Assembly (NCBI GenBank): GCA_902465495.1
Contig: CABQND010000004.1
Span: forward strand, 1-55,046
Length of the DNA: 55,046 nt
Direction of reading: 5' to 3'
Source of the DNA: an uncultured Eubacteriales bacterium
GTDB lineage: Bacteria > Bacillota > Clostridia > Christensenellales > Borkfalkiaceae
The notes under the pieces were generated by a model that worked only from the letters and a program-made list of their open reading frames with translations, was not told where the DNA came from and did no database searches. The position numbers and the translations under genes were made by a program. This document shows positions 24,080 through 34,000 of this stretch, one piece after another (the stretch's first letter is position 1; every line of letters begins with the position of its first letter).

Positions 24080-26500
24080 ATGAACGGAAGGCGAATGAGA
24101 AAAATAATTTCGCTGATACTTTCTTTGCTGTTTTTGACAGTTGCCGTGGCGGGGTGTTCGTCGAAAAACAAGGCCGCAGAGATCGGGGATGATCCTGTGT
24201 TTTATATGGTTACGGTGGACGGGATACCGCAGGAGGTGATGGAAGGGCGAAAGGCGTTGGAACCGCCTGCGCCGGAGCGAGAAGATCACGTGTTTGCGGG
24301 TTGGATTTCGGACGGAGAGGCGTTTTCGTTTGACACGCCGATTTTCAAAGATACCGCGGTGGAGTCGAAATTTGAGAAAATTTCGGAGGGCGATCCGGGA
24401 GAGGAAGATATTCCGATTGCAGAGGATGTGACCGCTCTTGCGGGGACGTTCGGAAAAACCGAGGAAGGATATGTTGCGCTTGCGGACGGTGCGATCGGTG
24501 TATGGGAAGGGAAATCGATGCTTCTCGGTTCGTTTGATGTCAGCATGAAGGGCGAGGGAAAGCACGGGATATATTTTTGTCTGGACAGCGAAGAGATTTC
24601 CCGCGGAAAACCCGGCGGGTCGTATTATGCTTTGCAGGTGGATGCTTTCGGAAATTTGTCTTTAAAACGGGCGATTGGAGGCGCAGAGGTTACGGTTGCA
24701 ACCTCGATCGCACTGAAATCCGGTTACGATGCACAAAAATTTTATCGGTTCAAGGTTGAAATATATGAAACAGCGATCCGCGTCAATGCCGGCGCCGTAC
24801 CCGTTTTGCAATATCAGGACAGTGTGCCCGTTGCCGGAAACGCATTTGCATTTTTTGCAGAGAAAAAGTCCGCGGTGTTTTCCGTCGGAAGTTTTGTGCC
24901 GAATACGTTTGCGGCGCTGAAAGACGGGGTCCTGTATTGGAGCGATGCTCATGCGGCGGACGGCTATATTGTCCGACTGGAAAACGGGGAATATGCGGAG
25001 GTCGGCACCGACACATATACGTTTGATTTGAGTATATTCGATGCGGACGCTGAAACGAGGCAAAGCGGCTCGCTCGTGCGCATTGCGGGGGGAGAAGAAA
25101 CGCAGATATTTGCGTTTGACTATGCGCCCGAAACACCGGCGGAGAACATCGATGTTTGTTCGGGGGCATGGGCATTTGCCGCAGGAGAATATATCAGTAA
25201 AAAAGGAAAATCCATCGCGCTCATCAGCGGCGGAGAGTTTACGGACGGAAGCATCGAGACACAGATCACACCGGTTACGGCCAATGACTGCGGGATCATT
25301 TTCCGTGTTACGACGGGCGGAATCAGCCAATTCTGGGAAGATCAGCCCGCACAATACTATTGTGCGTTGATCAATTTGGAAGGTTGGGTACTGCTCGGGA
25401 AAGTCAATGCCGACGGGAAGACGTGGCAATGTCCCGCCGATTATCATCTGAGCGATTATGATCCGACGCACACCTATAAATTGCGCGTGGAAGCGAACGG
25501 TAACAGTTTTAAGATATACGTTGACGACATTTTGCGCATCAGTTATACTGATTCGAATCCTTTGACCGGTACGGGAGTGGGGTTCCGCGCTACGGGCGCA
25601 GGTACTCGCATTGCACCGCTTACCCTCCTTGCGCCGCAGCCTGTGGAGCTGACAGTGTTCAGTGAAAATTCGAGCGTTGTGCAGTATGGAACGTTCGATT
25701 GGTCCGGCGTGCGGGCGCAGTTGCTCTATTCCAATGGTTCTGTGCGCGAGGTAACGCTCGATGGTTCGATGGTCGAGGGGTTGGACGAAAGTTCGCTCGG
25801 TACACAGACGGCGAACATTACCTATACGGACGAGGAAACGGGCAAGATCCTTACGGCACAGCTGCAAGTGACCGTCACACAGGTGCAATACATACGGTAC
25901 ATGGATTTTTCCAATTACGGTGACAGTTTGTCTCTTTCGGGAGGTTGGTCGGTCGAAAAGGGCAGTGTGTCAAGTGCGGCGTTCAGTATTCAAGACGGAA
26001 AACTTATACTGAACAACAGCAAATCGTCGGGCATAGCCGCAATCGTGTATGACGGACCGGAGACGGACGATTATACCGTCGAAATGGATTTTTCCATTCA
26101 AAGTTACATCAATACTTCGCGCTGGATCGGAATCACGGTGCGCAGGCAGGCGACAGCCGGTTGGTATAAGGGCAGTATCGGCCCGCAGGGCGCCGTAAGC
26201 ATCAATGCGTGGAATTCCACTGATTTGTCGTCGGGTTCATGGGACAATAAGAACGCTGTGACGGGCAGTTATCCGACAAGTCTTGCAACGGACACCGTGT
26301 ATACGCTGCGTATCGCGTTGCGCGGGCAGACGTGCGCATTATGGTTGGAAGATACGCTGATCTGTTCGTATGATCTGCCGTCCGGATATGCGACGGGTGA
26401 GATCGGGATCGCCCTTTCGGGGTTACTGTGCCACGTTTCGCGCGTTGCGGTACGCGCCCCGTCCGATGCGGATTTTGCCGAAGTGGGAGGAGAAAATTGA
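24080..26500 (+). CDS. Surface lipoprotein with three LamG/DUF1080-like domains and an Ig-like domain
   Basis: An 806-residue lipoprotein (lipobox VAVAGCS). The ATG at 24080 is 7 nt after AAGGAGG; the ATG at 24074 would be too close to it. After an InlB-repeat-like stretch (about 40-95), a concanavalin-like beta-sandwich (about 115-275), a fibronectin-III-like segment, a second sandwich (about 355-510) and an Ig-like domain (about 520-600) follow. The last domain (about 605-795) is clearly homologous to the N-terminal domain of the next protein (both have ARW/SRW-x-GI followed by G-W-x-K). The sandwich folds suggest carbohydrate or surface binding. No catalytic motif was identified. Confidence 0.72.
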   Translation: MNGRRMRKIISLILSLLFLTVAVAGCSSKNKAAEIGDDPVFYMVTVDGIPQEVMEGRKALEPPAPEREDHVFAGWISDGEAFSFDTPIFKDTAVESKFEKISEGDPGEEDIPIAEDVTALAGTFGKTEEGYVALADGAIGVWEGKSMLLGSFDVSMKGEGKHGIYFCLDSEEISRGKPGGSYYALQVDAFGNLSLKRAIGGAEVTVATSIALKSGYDAQKFYRFKVEIYETAIRVNAGAVPVLQYQDSVPVAGNAFAFFAEKKSAVFSVGSFVPNTFAALKDGVLYWSDAHAADGYIVRLENGEYAEVGTDTYTFDLSIFDADAETRQSGSLVRIAGGEETQIFAFDYAPETPAENIDVCSGAWAFAAGEYISKKGKSIALISGGEFTDGSIETQITPVTANDCGIIFRVTTGGISQFWEDQPAQYYCALINLEGWVLLGKVNADGKTWQCPADYHLSDYDPTHTYKLRVEANGNSFKIYVDDILRISYTDSNPLTGTGVGFRATGAGTRIAPLTLLAPQPVELTVFSENSSVVQYGTFDWSGVRAQLLYSNGSVREVTLDGSMVEGLDESSLGTQTANITYTDEETGKILTAQLQVTVTQVQYIRYMDFSNYGDSLSLSGGWSVEKGSVSSAAFSIQDGKLILNNSKSSGIAAIVYDGPETDDYTVEMDFSIQSYINTSRWIGITVRRQATAGWYKGSIGPQGAVSINAWNSTDLSSGSWDNKNAVTGSYPTSLATDTVYTLRIALRGQTCALWLEDTLICSYDLPSGYATGEIGIALSGLLCHVSRVAVRAPSDADFAEVGGEN

Positions 26501-26501
26501 A

Positions 26502-28874
26502 ATGAAGACGAGATATTCTTTCAAAAAATTTCGCGTTACACCGATCATTGCGTTGCTGACAGCTCTGGTGTTTTTGGTCACACCGTTTATGCAGAAGGAG
26601 GGCTTTGCAGAAATGAATGCCGATGCGGATACTGCTTTGTATACCCAGGATTTTGACGATATCACGCAGTTGCCCGACGGCTGGTATTTGCCAGCAAGCA
26701 ATCCGGCAGGCTCTGCTGTTTCGGTGCGAGACGGGGCGCTGTATATCGATGACACGGTCACCATAACTCCTGCGGCAGTATATTTCGATACGGGGGATGT
26801 GAAGGATTATATCATTGAAGCGGACATCACGATGGAATCCAGCCGCGACAATGCGCGTTGGGCAGGAATTTGTTTCCGTGTGCAGACCGCCGACGGCTGG
26901 ATCAAAGCCAGTATCGGTTTGCCTTCCGCATATGCGATCAATCTTTTCAACAAGACCAATATTTCAGGAGGATCTTACACCGAGATCGTCAAAGGCAGTT
27001 TGGAGGAAAGCGTCGAACTCAATCGTACATATCGATTAAAAGTTGTCTGTTTCGGGGATCGCGTTTCATTTTATGTGGACGGAAAATATATAGCGGATGC
27101 GCAGCTTCCCGAATCCTACCTTGCGGGGAATATCGGGTTTGCCTGTTCGGGTTCCGTCGTTCGCTTTGATAATCTTGTTGTGCGGGCGGCAACCGAAGCC
27201 GGCGCCGTGTTTTCGGAAAGTATCAATGATGAGCTGATCATTCCCGAAACGGGAATTGTGAATCCGCCCACGGTCGCGGAATACGTTGCAAGTGCAGAAA
27301 AACCTGCTTCTTTCGGGGCGGTAACACTCTTTTCGTTCTTGGAAGACGGAACGCTGGCTTCTGCCGACGGGACATATGTTCTCGGCGATGCGGACGAGGT
27401 GCTTTCTGCCTATGGAAAAAGCACGGTCCCTGCATTTTTTGTCCGTAACGATGTGCAGGCCTCGGCGCTTGCAGCCTATTTGAAAGAAGAATTTCTGCCC
27501 GATTCGTTCGTGGTTGCGGATGCGCAAAATGCACAGCTGATCGAAAACGTGCGCAGTGAATGGGAATATTCCCGCGGGATATATGTTGCCGATTCCGTCC
27601 CCGACACGCGCGAGCAGGCAAAAGAATTTTTGTTCGCCGCAAACGAAACGGGGGCAAACGTGATCCTGTTCCCAGCGGCGCCGTCGGCAGAAATCGTGAA
27701 TTATTATCAGGCGCGCATGCTTACGGTTTGGACGCAGACAAGCGATTCCGTGACTGTATATGAGGCGATCGCGGCAGGCGTGAACGGGATCGTCAATGCT
27801 TCGCCCGATTTGATCTATGACTGTTATCGCACCTTTACCGAAACGACGGTCATTCGCAAGCCCATCGTCATGGCGCATCGGGGAGCCTCGGCACTGTATG
27901 CGGAAAATACACTCAATTCTTTTATCATCGCATACGAACAGGGGGCGGACGGAATCGAAACCGATCTCTACCTCACCACGGACGGGGAGATCGTACTGTT
28001 TCATGATTCGACGCTCGATACGCTGACTACGGGTACGGGTTCGATCGAATCCTATTCGCTTGCCCAGCTCAAATCGATTACGGTAGACTGTTTTCCCGGT
28101 GTAAGAGAGAGTATTCCCACGCTTCGGGAAACGTTCGAATATTTCGCCGATAAAGATATCGTGTTTATGCTGGAAATCAAATCCGGACAGGCGGCGCTGA
28201 TGCACCGGCTTGCCGAGATCGTGCAAGAATTCGGCTTTGAAGACCGTATCGTCATCATGACAAACAATGTTTCGCAGTTGAGGCTGGCGTCTCAGCTTTT
28301 GCCGCAGGTTGCCTTAGGCAGAGGCAGCATCGGGGAAATCATCAATCCGATCGAAAGCGACGCGGAATCCATTGCCGTATCCGTGCGGGAAATGGCACCC
28401 GATCGGTTCCAGCCTTTCCCGTTCTGGTACAATACCGCAAACGGAAACTGGTCATATCTTTATAAATTTGCGGCGCGGGGCTGGCTGTCGTGGAGTTCTA
28501 CCTGCAATGATCGTATTGCTTTCGATGCGCGCAATCTCTCTGTATACGGAGCGACTTCCGTTCTGACCAATAATTTCCAATGGTGTGCCGATTATCTGTA
28601 TCGTCTCACTGCAAAAGATTTCACTGTTCAAGCAAACGAAACATTTGCGCCGCTTGCATCCTTGGAAGGATATGACGGTACTTTCCCGACCGCATGCAAA
28701 TATCAGATGATCGGCGGAGAACCGCAACTCGAAGAATGCGAAGGCGGATATCGTTTTGCAACTGTCGGCACTGCAGTGCTTTTGCCGTACGTGGATGTTA
28801 AGTTAAATCGTGAAGAGGGCAACGATATTTGTTACAGATTGTACGGAGCTCCCGTAACGGTCAAAGTCGTATAA
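26502..28874 (+). CDS. Secreted glycerophosphodiester phosphodiesterase with LamG-like and degenerate barrel domains
   Basis: A 790-residue exported protein. The ATG at 26502 follows GGGAGGAG and lies one base after the upstream stop; a signal peptide with a hydrophobic core (PIIALLTALVFLVTPF) follows. Residues 45-245 are a LamG-like domain shared with the upstream lipoprotein. Residues ~270-445 look like a GDPD barrel ending, with MLTVWTQTSDSV and AAGVNGIVNASPDLI but no catalytic residues. Residues ~450-715 are a complete GDPD: AHRGASALYAENTLNSF, DGIETDLYLT, LFHDSTLDTLTTGTG and FMLEIKSG. It would hydrolyse glycerophosphodiesters, such as deacylated phospholipid or teichoic acid units, outside the cell. 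Confidence 0.82.
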   Translation: MKTRYSFKKFRVTPIIALLTALVFLVTPFMQKEGFAEMNADADTALYTQDFDDITQLPDGWYLPASNPAGSAVSVRDGALYIDDTVTITPAAVYFDTGDVKDYIIEADITMESSRDNARWAGICFRVQTADGWIKASIGLPSAYAINLFNKTNISGGSYTEIVKGSLEESVELNRTYRLKVVCFGDRVSFYVDGKYIADAQLPESYLAGNIGFACSGSVVRFDNLVVRAATEAGAVFSESINDELIIPETGIVNPPTVAEYVASAEKPASFGAVTLFSFLEDGTLASADGTYVLGDADEVLSAYGKSTVPAFFVRNDVQASALAAYLKEEFLPDSFVVADAQNAQLIENVRSEWEYSRGIYVADSVPDTREQAKEFLFAANETGANVILFPAAPSAEIVNYYQARMLTVWTQTSDSVTVYEAIAAGVNGIVNASPDLIYDCYRTFTETTVIRKPIVMAHRGASALYAENTLNSFIIAYEQGADGIETDLYLTTDGEIVLFHDSTLDTLTTGTGSIESYSLAQLKSITVDCFPGVRESIPTLRETFEYFADKDIVFMLEIKSGQAALMHRLAEIVQEFGFEDRIVIMTNNVSQLRLASQLLPQVALGRGSIGEIINPIESDAESIAVSVREMAPDRFQPFPFWYNTANGNWSYLYKFAARGWLSWSSTCNDRIAFDARNLSVYGATSVLTNNFQWCADYLYRLTAKDFTVQANETFAPLASLEGYDGTFPTACKYQMIGGEPQLEECEGGYRFATVGTAVLLPYVDVKLNREEGNDICYRLYGAPVTVKVV

Positions 28875-28893
28875 AATCAAGGAAAACAAAGAA

Positions 28894-28941
28894 AGCAGCC
28901 GAAGTGCGCATAAAGGCGATGCGCGCTCCGGCTGTTTTTTT
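28894..28941 (+). terminator. Intrinsic terminator after the GDPD gene
   Basis: AGCAGCCG...GCGCA pairs with TGCGC...CCGGCT around a short loop, with an internal mismatch, and is followed by TTTTTTT about 20 nt after the stop codon region. Confidence 0.82.
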
Positions 28942-29185
28942 ATAAAGTAAAACCCGCGGATAGTCCGCATTAGTATGGTTTCTGCCTGCCAAGCACAATC
29001 TCAGCTGAATTTCTAAAAGAGGGTAGTTGAGGTTGTTTTTTTTGCAATGTATTTGGTTTTATATTTGCAGAAAAGTTCAAAGGTTCTGTTTGTGGAAAAA
29101 GAAAAATTGTCAAACTAAGTGCAAAACTTGATAAGATATAGTTGAAACAAATCATGCGGTGTTTTAAATGCAAAACTAATTTGGG

Positions 29186-29217
29186 CCTGGCGTTTATAAG
29201 CGCCAGGTTCTTTTTTT
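29186..29217 (+). terminator. Stand-alone terminator-like hairpin
   Basis: CCTGGCG and CGCCAGG enclose TTTATAAG and are followed by TTCTTTTTTT. No intact gene precedes it, so it may be left from a lost gene or insertion sequence. Confidence 0.65.
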
Positions 29218-29219
29218 AA

Positions 29220-29322
29220 TGTCGAGGGACTTACCCCCCGGCAAATTCCTGCCCTTGGGATAGAATTCTCTAAGCAATCCGTTCAGGTTTATATTCGACC
29301 CTTTCTGCAATGCAAAGCACAG
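29220..29322 (-). pseudogene. IS30-family transposase remnant
   Basis: On the minus strand the stretch KGSNINLNGLLREFYPKGRN resembles the conserved C-terminal catalytic segment of IS30-family transposases (usual form RGTNENTNGLLREFFPKG). The catalytic-region glutamate in NEN is Ile here, and sequence on both sides no longer reads as transposase, so only a fragment remains. Confidence 0.6.
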
Positions 29323-29569
29323 TACGCGTCCGCAAAGTACATGTCGGAGCTTAACGCTTTTTCCAAATTGCTTTTCTTTTGTACCGTATACGGATAATAT
29401 CCCGGTATACCTTTGAAAAACGTACAAATTCGCCGTAATTTTCTGTTTGTAGTTTATAAAGTTCTCCCTGGAGATATTTTGGTTTTGCAACTCTATTTTA
29501 CCACAGATCTGTATGAACTCTTCTTTTTTCTATTTTCTATGTATTGCACTTCATAGTATAATTCACCTG

Positions 29570-29618
29570 AACAAAAAGCTCCCGGGACATAAATTTTATG
29601 TCCCGGGAGCTTTTTGTT
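29570..29618. terminator. 49-bp palindromic bidirectional terminator
   Basis: Two perfect 24-nt arms centred on one T at 29594; the core is GCTCCCGGGACATAAA and its complement. A-run and T-run flanks make it effective in both directions. It ends minus-strand transcription of the AraR-type gene, whose stop is at 29649. Confidence 0.9.
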
Positions 29619-29648
29619 TTGCTTTTTCAATATTCTGAGGGTCAGGGA

Positions 29649-30755
29649 TTATAAATCGGGGTCCTGTTTTTCGATCAGGCGAGCAGAACTCGTTCTGGTT
29701 AAAAGGATCGGGTTGACCATTGTCACTGCCGTGGGATGGGAGGGGTCGTGAATTCGGGCGAGTAATGTTTGCACGGCAAGCTTTGTCAGTTCGCGGGTGT
29801 TATAATCGATCGTGGAAAGGGAAGGTTTAATCTGTTCGGTCAGCGAAAGATTGTCAAATCCGATGATCCCCACATCGTTCGGGATATCGATGTTGTTTTT
29901 CAGGCAAATATTCAGGAGATTGACAGCCAAAAGGTCATGTCTGCAAAAAAAGCCGATCGGCCGTTCGTGCGCGGAGATGAAACGACGAACAATCAGATTC
30001 GCATGGGACATGCTCGAGTCCATAAGCATGATCCCGTTTTGGCCGAAATCGATTCCGTGTTCGTTCAATTCGAGTCGAAAACCGAGAAAACGCTGATCGT
30101 GCAGTGCCGTTTCCAGGGGTTGTTCGGTCACATATACGAAAGTTTTGTAACCGTGATCGAGCAAAGTTTTTGCGACGCTTTTCCCCGCAAGTATATTATT
30201 GACGCAGATAAAATCTGCGTTTACGCCGGCAACGCTGTGTGAAAGGAAGACGTAGGGCAGAGGATAATTCCGATACACATCCGTCAGTCCGACACCTTTG
30301 TTCGGACAGGAAATAATTCCGCACACGTTGAGACGGAAAAAATTTTCCAGGATTTGCGTTTCGGTTGACATGTCGTTCATGCTGCTTTGAATGATCACGC
30401 TGTACCCGATATTTCGCGCATATTTTTCTGTTTCTGCCGCGATCAGCGACAAATACGGATTGGTCAGATCGTTGGTATGGAACCCGATCCGGTTTGTTTT
30501 TTCGCGATGCAAGGATAAAGGCGATGTTTTATCCATCGGACCGTTGGTCAGATAATATTTTTTTCCGACAAGGGTGATGACTTTGTACGCAGCGAGTTCC
30601 TTAAAAATGCTTTGTGCGGTCATCGGCGAAAGGCTGTATTTTTCGGCAAGTTCGCGTACGGTATAAAATTCGGCTCCCGATACGCCGAGCTTTCCGTCCG
30701 CGATTTCACGGCGGAGAAGTTCCGTTATATATTTTCTGTGCGAAGAATCACCCAT
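29649..30755 (-). CDS. AraR-type regulator (GntR winged helix plus LacI-like sensor)
   Basis: A 368-residue regulator. Residues 1-75 form a GntR winged helix (KYITELLRREIADGKLGV, then FYTVRELAEKYSLSPMTAQS and IFKELAAYKVI). Residues 85-360 are a LacI-type periplasmic-binding-protein domain (RIGFHTNDLTNPYLSLIAAE, LPYVFLSHSV, VGIIGFDNLSL, PSLSTIDYN). This hybrid architecture is that of B. subtilis AraR, the L-arabinose repressor, but AraR-like proteins sense several sugars. It is transcribed divergently from the 31-52 kb operon, with a 25-bp inverted repeat between the two promoters as probable operator. The Shine-Dalgarno sequence before the ATG is weak, which fits low expression. Confidence 0.88.
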   Translation of the reverse strand: MGDSSHRKYITELLRREIADGKLGVSGAEFYTVRELAEKYSLSPMTAQSIFKELAAYKVITLVGKKYYLTNGPMDKTSPLSLHREKTNRIGFHTNDLTNPYLSLIAAETEKYARNIGYSVIIQSSMNDMSTETQILENFFRLNVCGIISCPNKGVGLTDVYRNYPLPYVFLSHSVAGVNADFICVNNILAGKSVAKTLLDHGYKTFVYVTEQPLETALHDQRFLGFRLELNEHGIDFGQNGIMLMDSSMSHANLIVRRFISAHERPIGFFCRHDLLAVNLLNICLKNNIDIPNDVGIIGFDNLSLTEQIKPSLSTIDYNTRELTKLAVQTLLARIHDPSHPTAVTMVNPILLTRTSSARLIEKQDPDL

Positions 30756-30816
30756 TGGTTTTTAACGGCGGTCTTTCCGACATGTTTCTTCGGCCGCCTT
30801 TTCTCCTTTTTTATAT

Positions 30817-30845
30817 ATTATAAAATCTTTCGCAAACATTGTCAA
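30817..30845 (-). promoter_or_regulatory. Promoter of the AraR-type gene
   Basis: On the minus strand TTGACA (30845-30840), 17 nt and TATAAT (30822-30817) are a full consensus promoter. The operator-like repeat begins 7 nt upstream of its -35 box. Confidence 0.88.
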
Positions 30846-30851
30846 ACGATT

Positions 30852-30876
30852 CTGTAACAAAGACTGTTTGTTACAG
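30852..30876. promoter_or_regulatory. Operator-like inverted repeat between divergent promoters
   Basis: CTGTAACAAA and TTTGTTACAG are perfect 10-bp arms separated by GACTG. The site lies between the -35 boxes of the regulator gene and of the large + strand operon, ideally placed for the AraR-type protein to control both. Confidence 0.82.
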
Positions 30877-30895
30877 TTTTTTTTCAAAAAGCACC

Positions 30896-30924
30896 TTGAC
30901 ATGGCAAAAAGATGCCTTTATAAT
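30896..30924 (+). promoter_or_regulatory. Promoter of the 31-52 kb operon
   Basis: TTGACA (30896-30901), 17-nt spacer, TATAAT (30919-30924): perfect consensus. The leader is about 90 nt before the start codon at 31020. Confidence 0.9.
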
Positions 30925-31019
30925 ACAGTTAGATTTGTTTGAGATACGCTAGACAATACCGACAACGGCGGGCGGGAAATGGCGGAAAACAAGAAAAGAT
31001 ATCGATCGGGAGGAGGAAA

Positions 31020-34000
31020 ATGAAGGAGTCAGTCAGGAACAGAACAATGCGATTTTTGTGTATTGCGATATTTTTGAGCATGCTGATCGCAGTGATCGGC
31101 GTATGTGTCAAAAATGTTTCCTATGCAAACACCGCGTCATTGTTTGCGGCGTCAGGCGGGGCGGTCATAGCGGAAGACAATCAGGCATGGAGCAATTCGG
31201 TCGGGGGATCGGCAGCCGTTACATATAAGCAGGAAGTGAAAGGCACGCAAGGGGTTATGATCGCGGGCAAAGACGGAGATACCGCGGTGTATTCGGAAAC
31301 GGTCGATTTATGGAATAAGAATGCGGAAGAGGCGGTAATCAAATTTCTTTTTCCGACGACGGCGGGCACGGAGTATGCGGAGCCGAATTTTGTGGTGAGG
31401 TTTACATCGGTGGCCGATCCGAACAAATATTTCTCTGTTTTCTTTGTAAACAGAGCGCAGACGAACGATTATCACGTCGGTGTATCCACATATTATGAAA
31501 AGCATATGCAGTCGACTTCGTTGGCAGATACGACGAATACGAAGCAGGAGCGGATCATATATACGGGCATAAACTACGGAAACAACGGTTTAGGGTATGT
31601 CAACAACACGGGCGCGGTTCTCGGGACCGGCTACGGGCCGAACGGCGAAGTGCCGGAAAGCATCGGCAATTACAGGGATGAAAGCGGCACAAAAATGACG
31701 GACAACGATTCTCCGCTCGGCATTTATTTTGAGATGATCGGAGGAACGAATGCGGACGGAACGGCGCGATACGACAACACGGTTTATACGAACGCCGGGT
31801 TTACGCATCTGGGATATTCGCCGCAGGTCAATATTGGAACGGAAGAAAGCCCGCTGTATCGCTACACCGTGCAATCGCTCACGCATATTTACAATGCGGG
31901 GATGCAGTCGCCGGCGTTGGAACTGAGCGAAGAGGAAGCGAGCGCTATGCGTCTTTCCATTACTTTTATGGAAAATGCAAAGGGCGGCACACCGACACCG
32001 ACGGCGCAGGGCCGCATACTGGTGACCGAAGTCATGGGAAAATCGATGGCAGCGTCGGAAGACTCGTTTTCGTACGATATGTTCAACGGCGTGCATGTTA
32101 CGAGCGCGCAGGCAGGCGGGGCGGTCACCTACGATCAGGCAGTGCGCCTGAATGATAACACGGCACTTGACAAGCTGGTAGAATTCAGCATCGATCCGAG
32201 TACGCCCAAAACGTCTGCCGCGGGGGCATACAGCCCGGATTTTGAAGAATTGACGGTGCGGATGGAGAGCTCTTCGGGAAAGGCGGTGGATATACGCGTC
32301 GGCAAGAGCGATACAAAGAAAACGTACACGAATTCGAGTTTTTATGACGGCGAGCTGGCATGCAATAATATGATCGTGACGGCGGCCGGCGGGGAGCAAA
32401 CGCTGCTCACGGCGGGGGATGGCCTGTTGCCGCAGACGTTTGCCGCATATTCGCTGGGTTCCAACGGGCATTTATATTCACAGACGAGCGACGCGTTTAT
32501 CGATGAAAACGGGATCATGGTGATGGACGGAAATCATACGCGTTTTGCACTGTATTATGACGCTTGGGAAAACGCGCTGTACACGGATTTCGGCAGGAAG
32601 AACGCGGAGAATATGCGGTCTTTTGTCGATGAAAACAATAAGACGGTGTATCGCTGGCTGATCAGGGACTTTGACGAAGCGCTGGGAGAGGATACGGCGG
32701 TCTTTGAAGGATTCGGCGAAGAAGATGTTACGATCAGCATAGAGGTCGGGGCGGTCGCGGAAGGAAGAACGGCGGCATACACCATATACGCCATCGACGG
32801 AAGATCGCTTGCGGTGGATAAAAACGGAGAAGCGGTGCAGACCGTCAAGCCCGTTCGGGCACAAGAGTCCGTTGTTTCCTGCAAAGGGCAGACCATCCCT
32901 GTGCCCGGGCTGACGGTGTATAACTGTCACGAAGGCTGGATCGTCGATCGGGAACAGTCGGCAATGTATTATGTGGTCGTAAAAGATCCCGCAGGCCGAA
33001 AAATCGAATCGGTGTCCGACGTGCTTTGGAGCGAGGAGCTTGCCGTAACGCTGGATGTGACGGGCACCTATACGGTGGAATATTATTCCGACCTTTTGAC
33101 GGAACCGTTTGCGGAGACGGCGATCGTGGCGGAAGAGCCGGAAGTAACGGAATATGATTTCGACGGAGCATTTGTCGCGGGCGACGGCGCGACCGTCTCT
33201 TCGGACAGTGAGCTGACGGCAAAGAAGAACAGTACGATCGGGCAGGGTGCATACAACGGCATTCGCGTCACGGGAAGCGAAGGGAGCACCGTCACTTATA
33301 CCAAGACGATCGATCTGAACGATATCAGCATCGACAATGAATTTTTCGAATTTATCGTGACGCCTTCCGTATATGCGGAGAGGGCGACGGACACGTCGAC
33401 GTTTACGGGCGATTTCAGACAGATGATCGTCACATTGACGGATGCGCACGATCCTAGCAGCAAGGTAAGCATCGACCTGCATCCGCGCGTACAGGACGGA
33501 TCCATGACGACCATGGCGACGGCGGCGGCGACGGGGCAGAATTTCGGCGGGCTTTACGGGCTTTCGGCACAGGATGCGTCTGTCCTTGCATACGGAAAAG
33601 CGGCAGTAATCCCGTATACGTTCGACGGATATTCGAACCGTTCGAGTGCGGTGGATGAAAGAGGCAACGCCGTTGCAAACGGAAATCACGGATCGATTAA
33701 ATTATATTACGACAAAAATACGAACGCGGTCTATATCAATTACGGGCATACGGAAGCGCCGACTTTTGTCGAAGGCAGAGATGCGGAAACGCAAGGATAT
33801 CGCTGGATGGTGCGCGATTTTGACGTGGCATACGGGATCCGCGACAAAAACAGCGATCCTTTGCAGCCGATAAACGAAGCGGGTGCGCCCTGGTCCGGGT
33901 TTGTTTCGGACGAAGTGATTTTATCGGTGACCGTTTACGGCGTGACGGAGGGCAGAACGGCATCGTATACGATCATTTCGGCGGGCGGAGATAAGATGCA

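Larger units (their letters stand above)
28875..29648. other. Gene-poor spacer with terminators and a transposase remnant
   Basis: This 774-nt stretch holds three terminator-like hairpins (28894, 29186, 29570) and a decayed IS30-like transposase fragment on the minus strand (separate entries). The A/T-rich remainder (28945-29180) shows no gene. Confidence 0.65.

Noticed and set aside
28970..29173. Minus-strand frame of 67 codons in the gene-poor spacer
   Set aside because: Low-complexity A/T-rich sequence, no ribosome site, no neighbours to support it.
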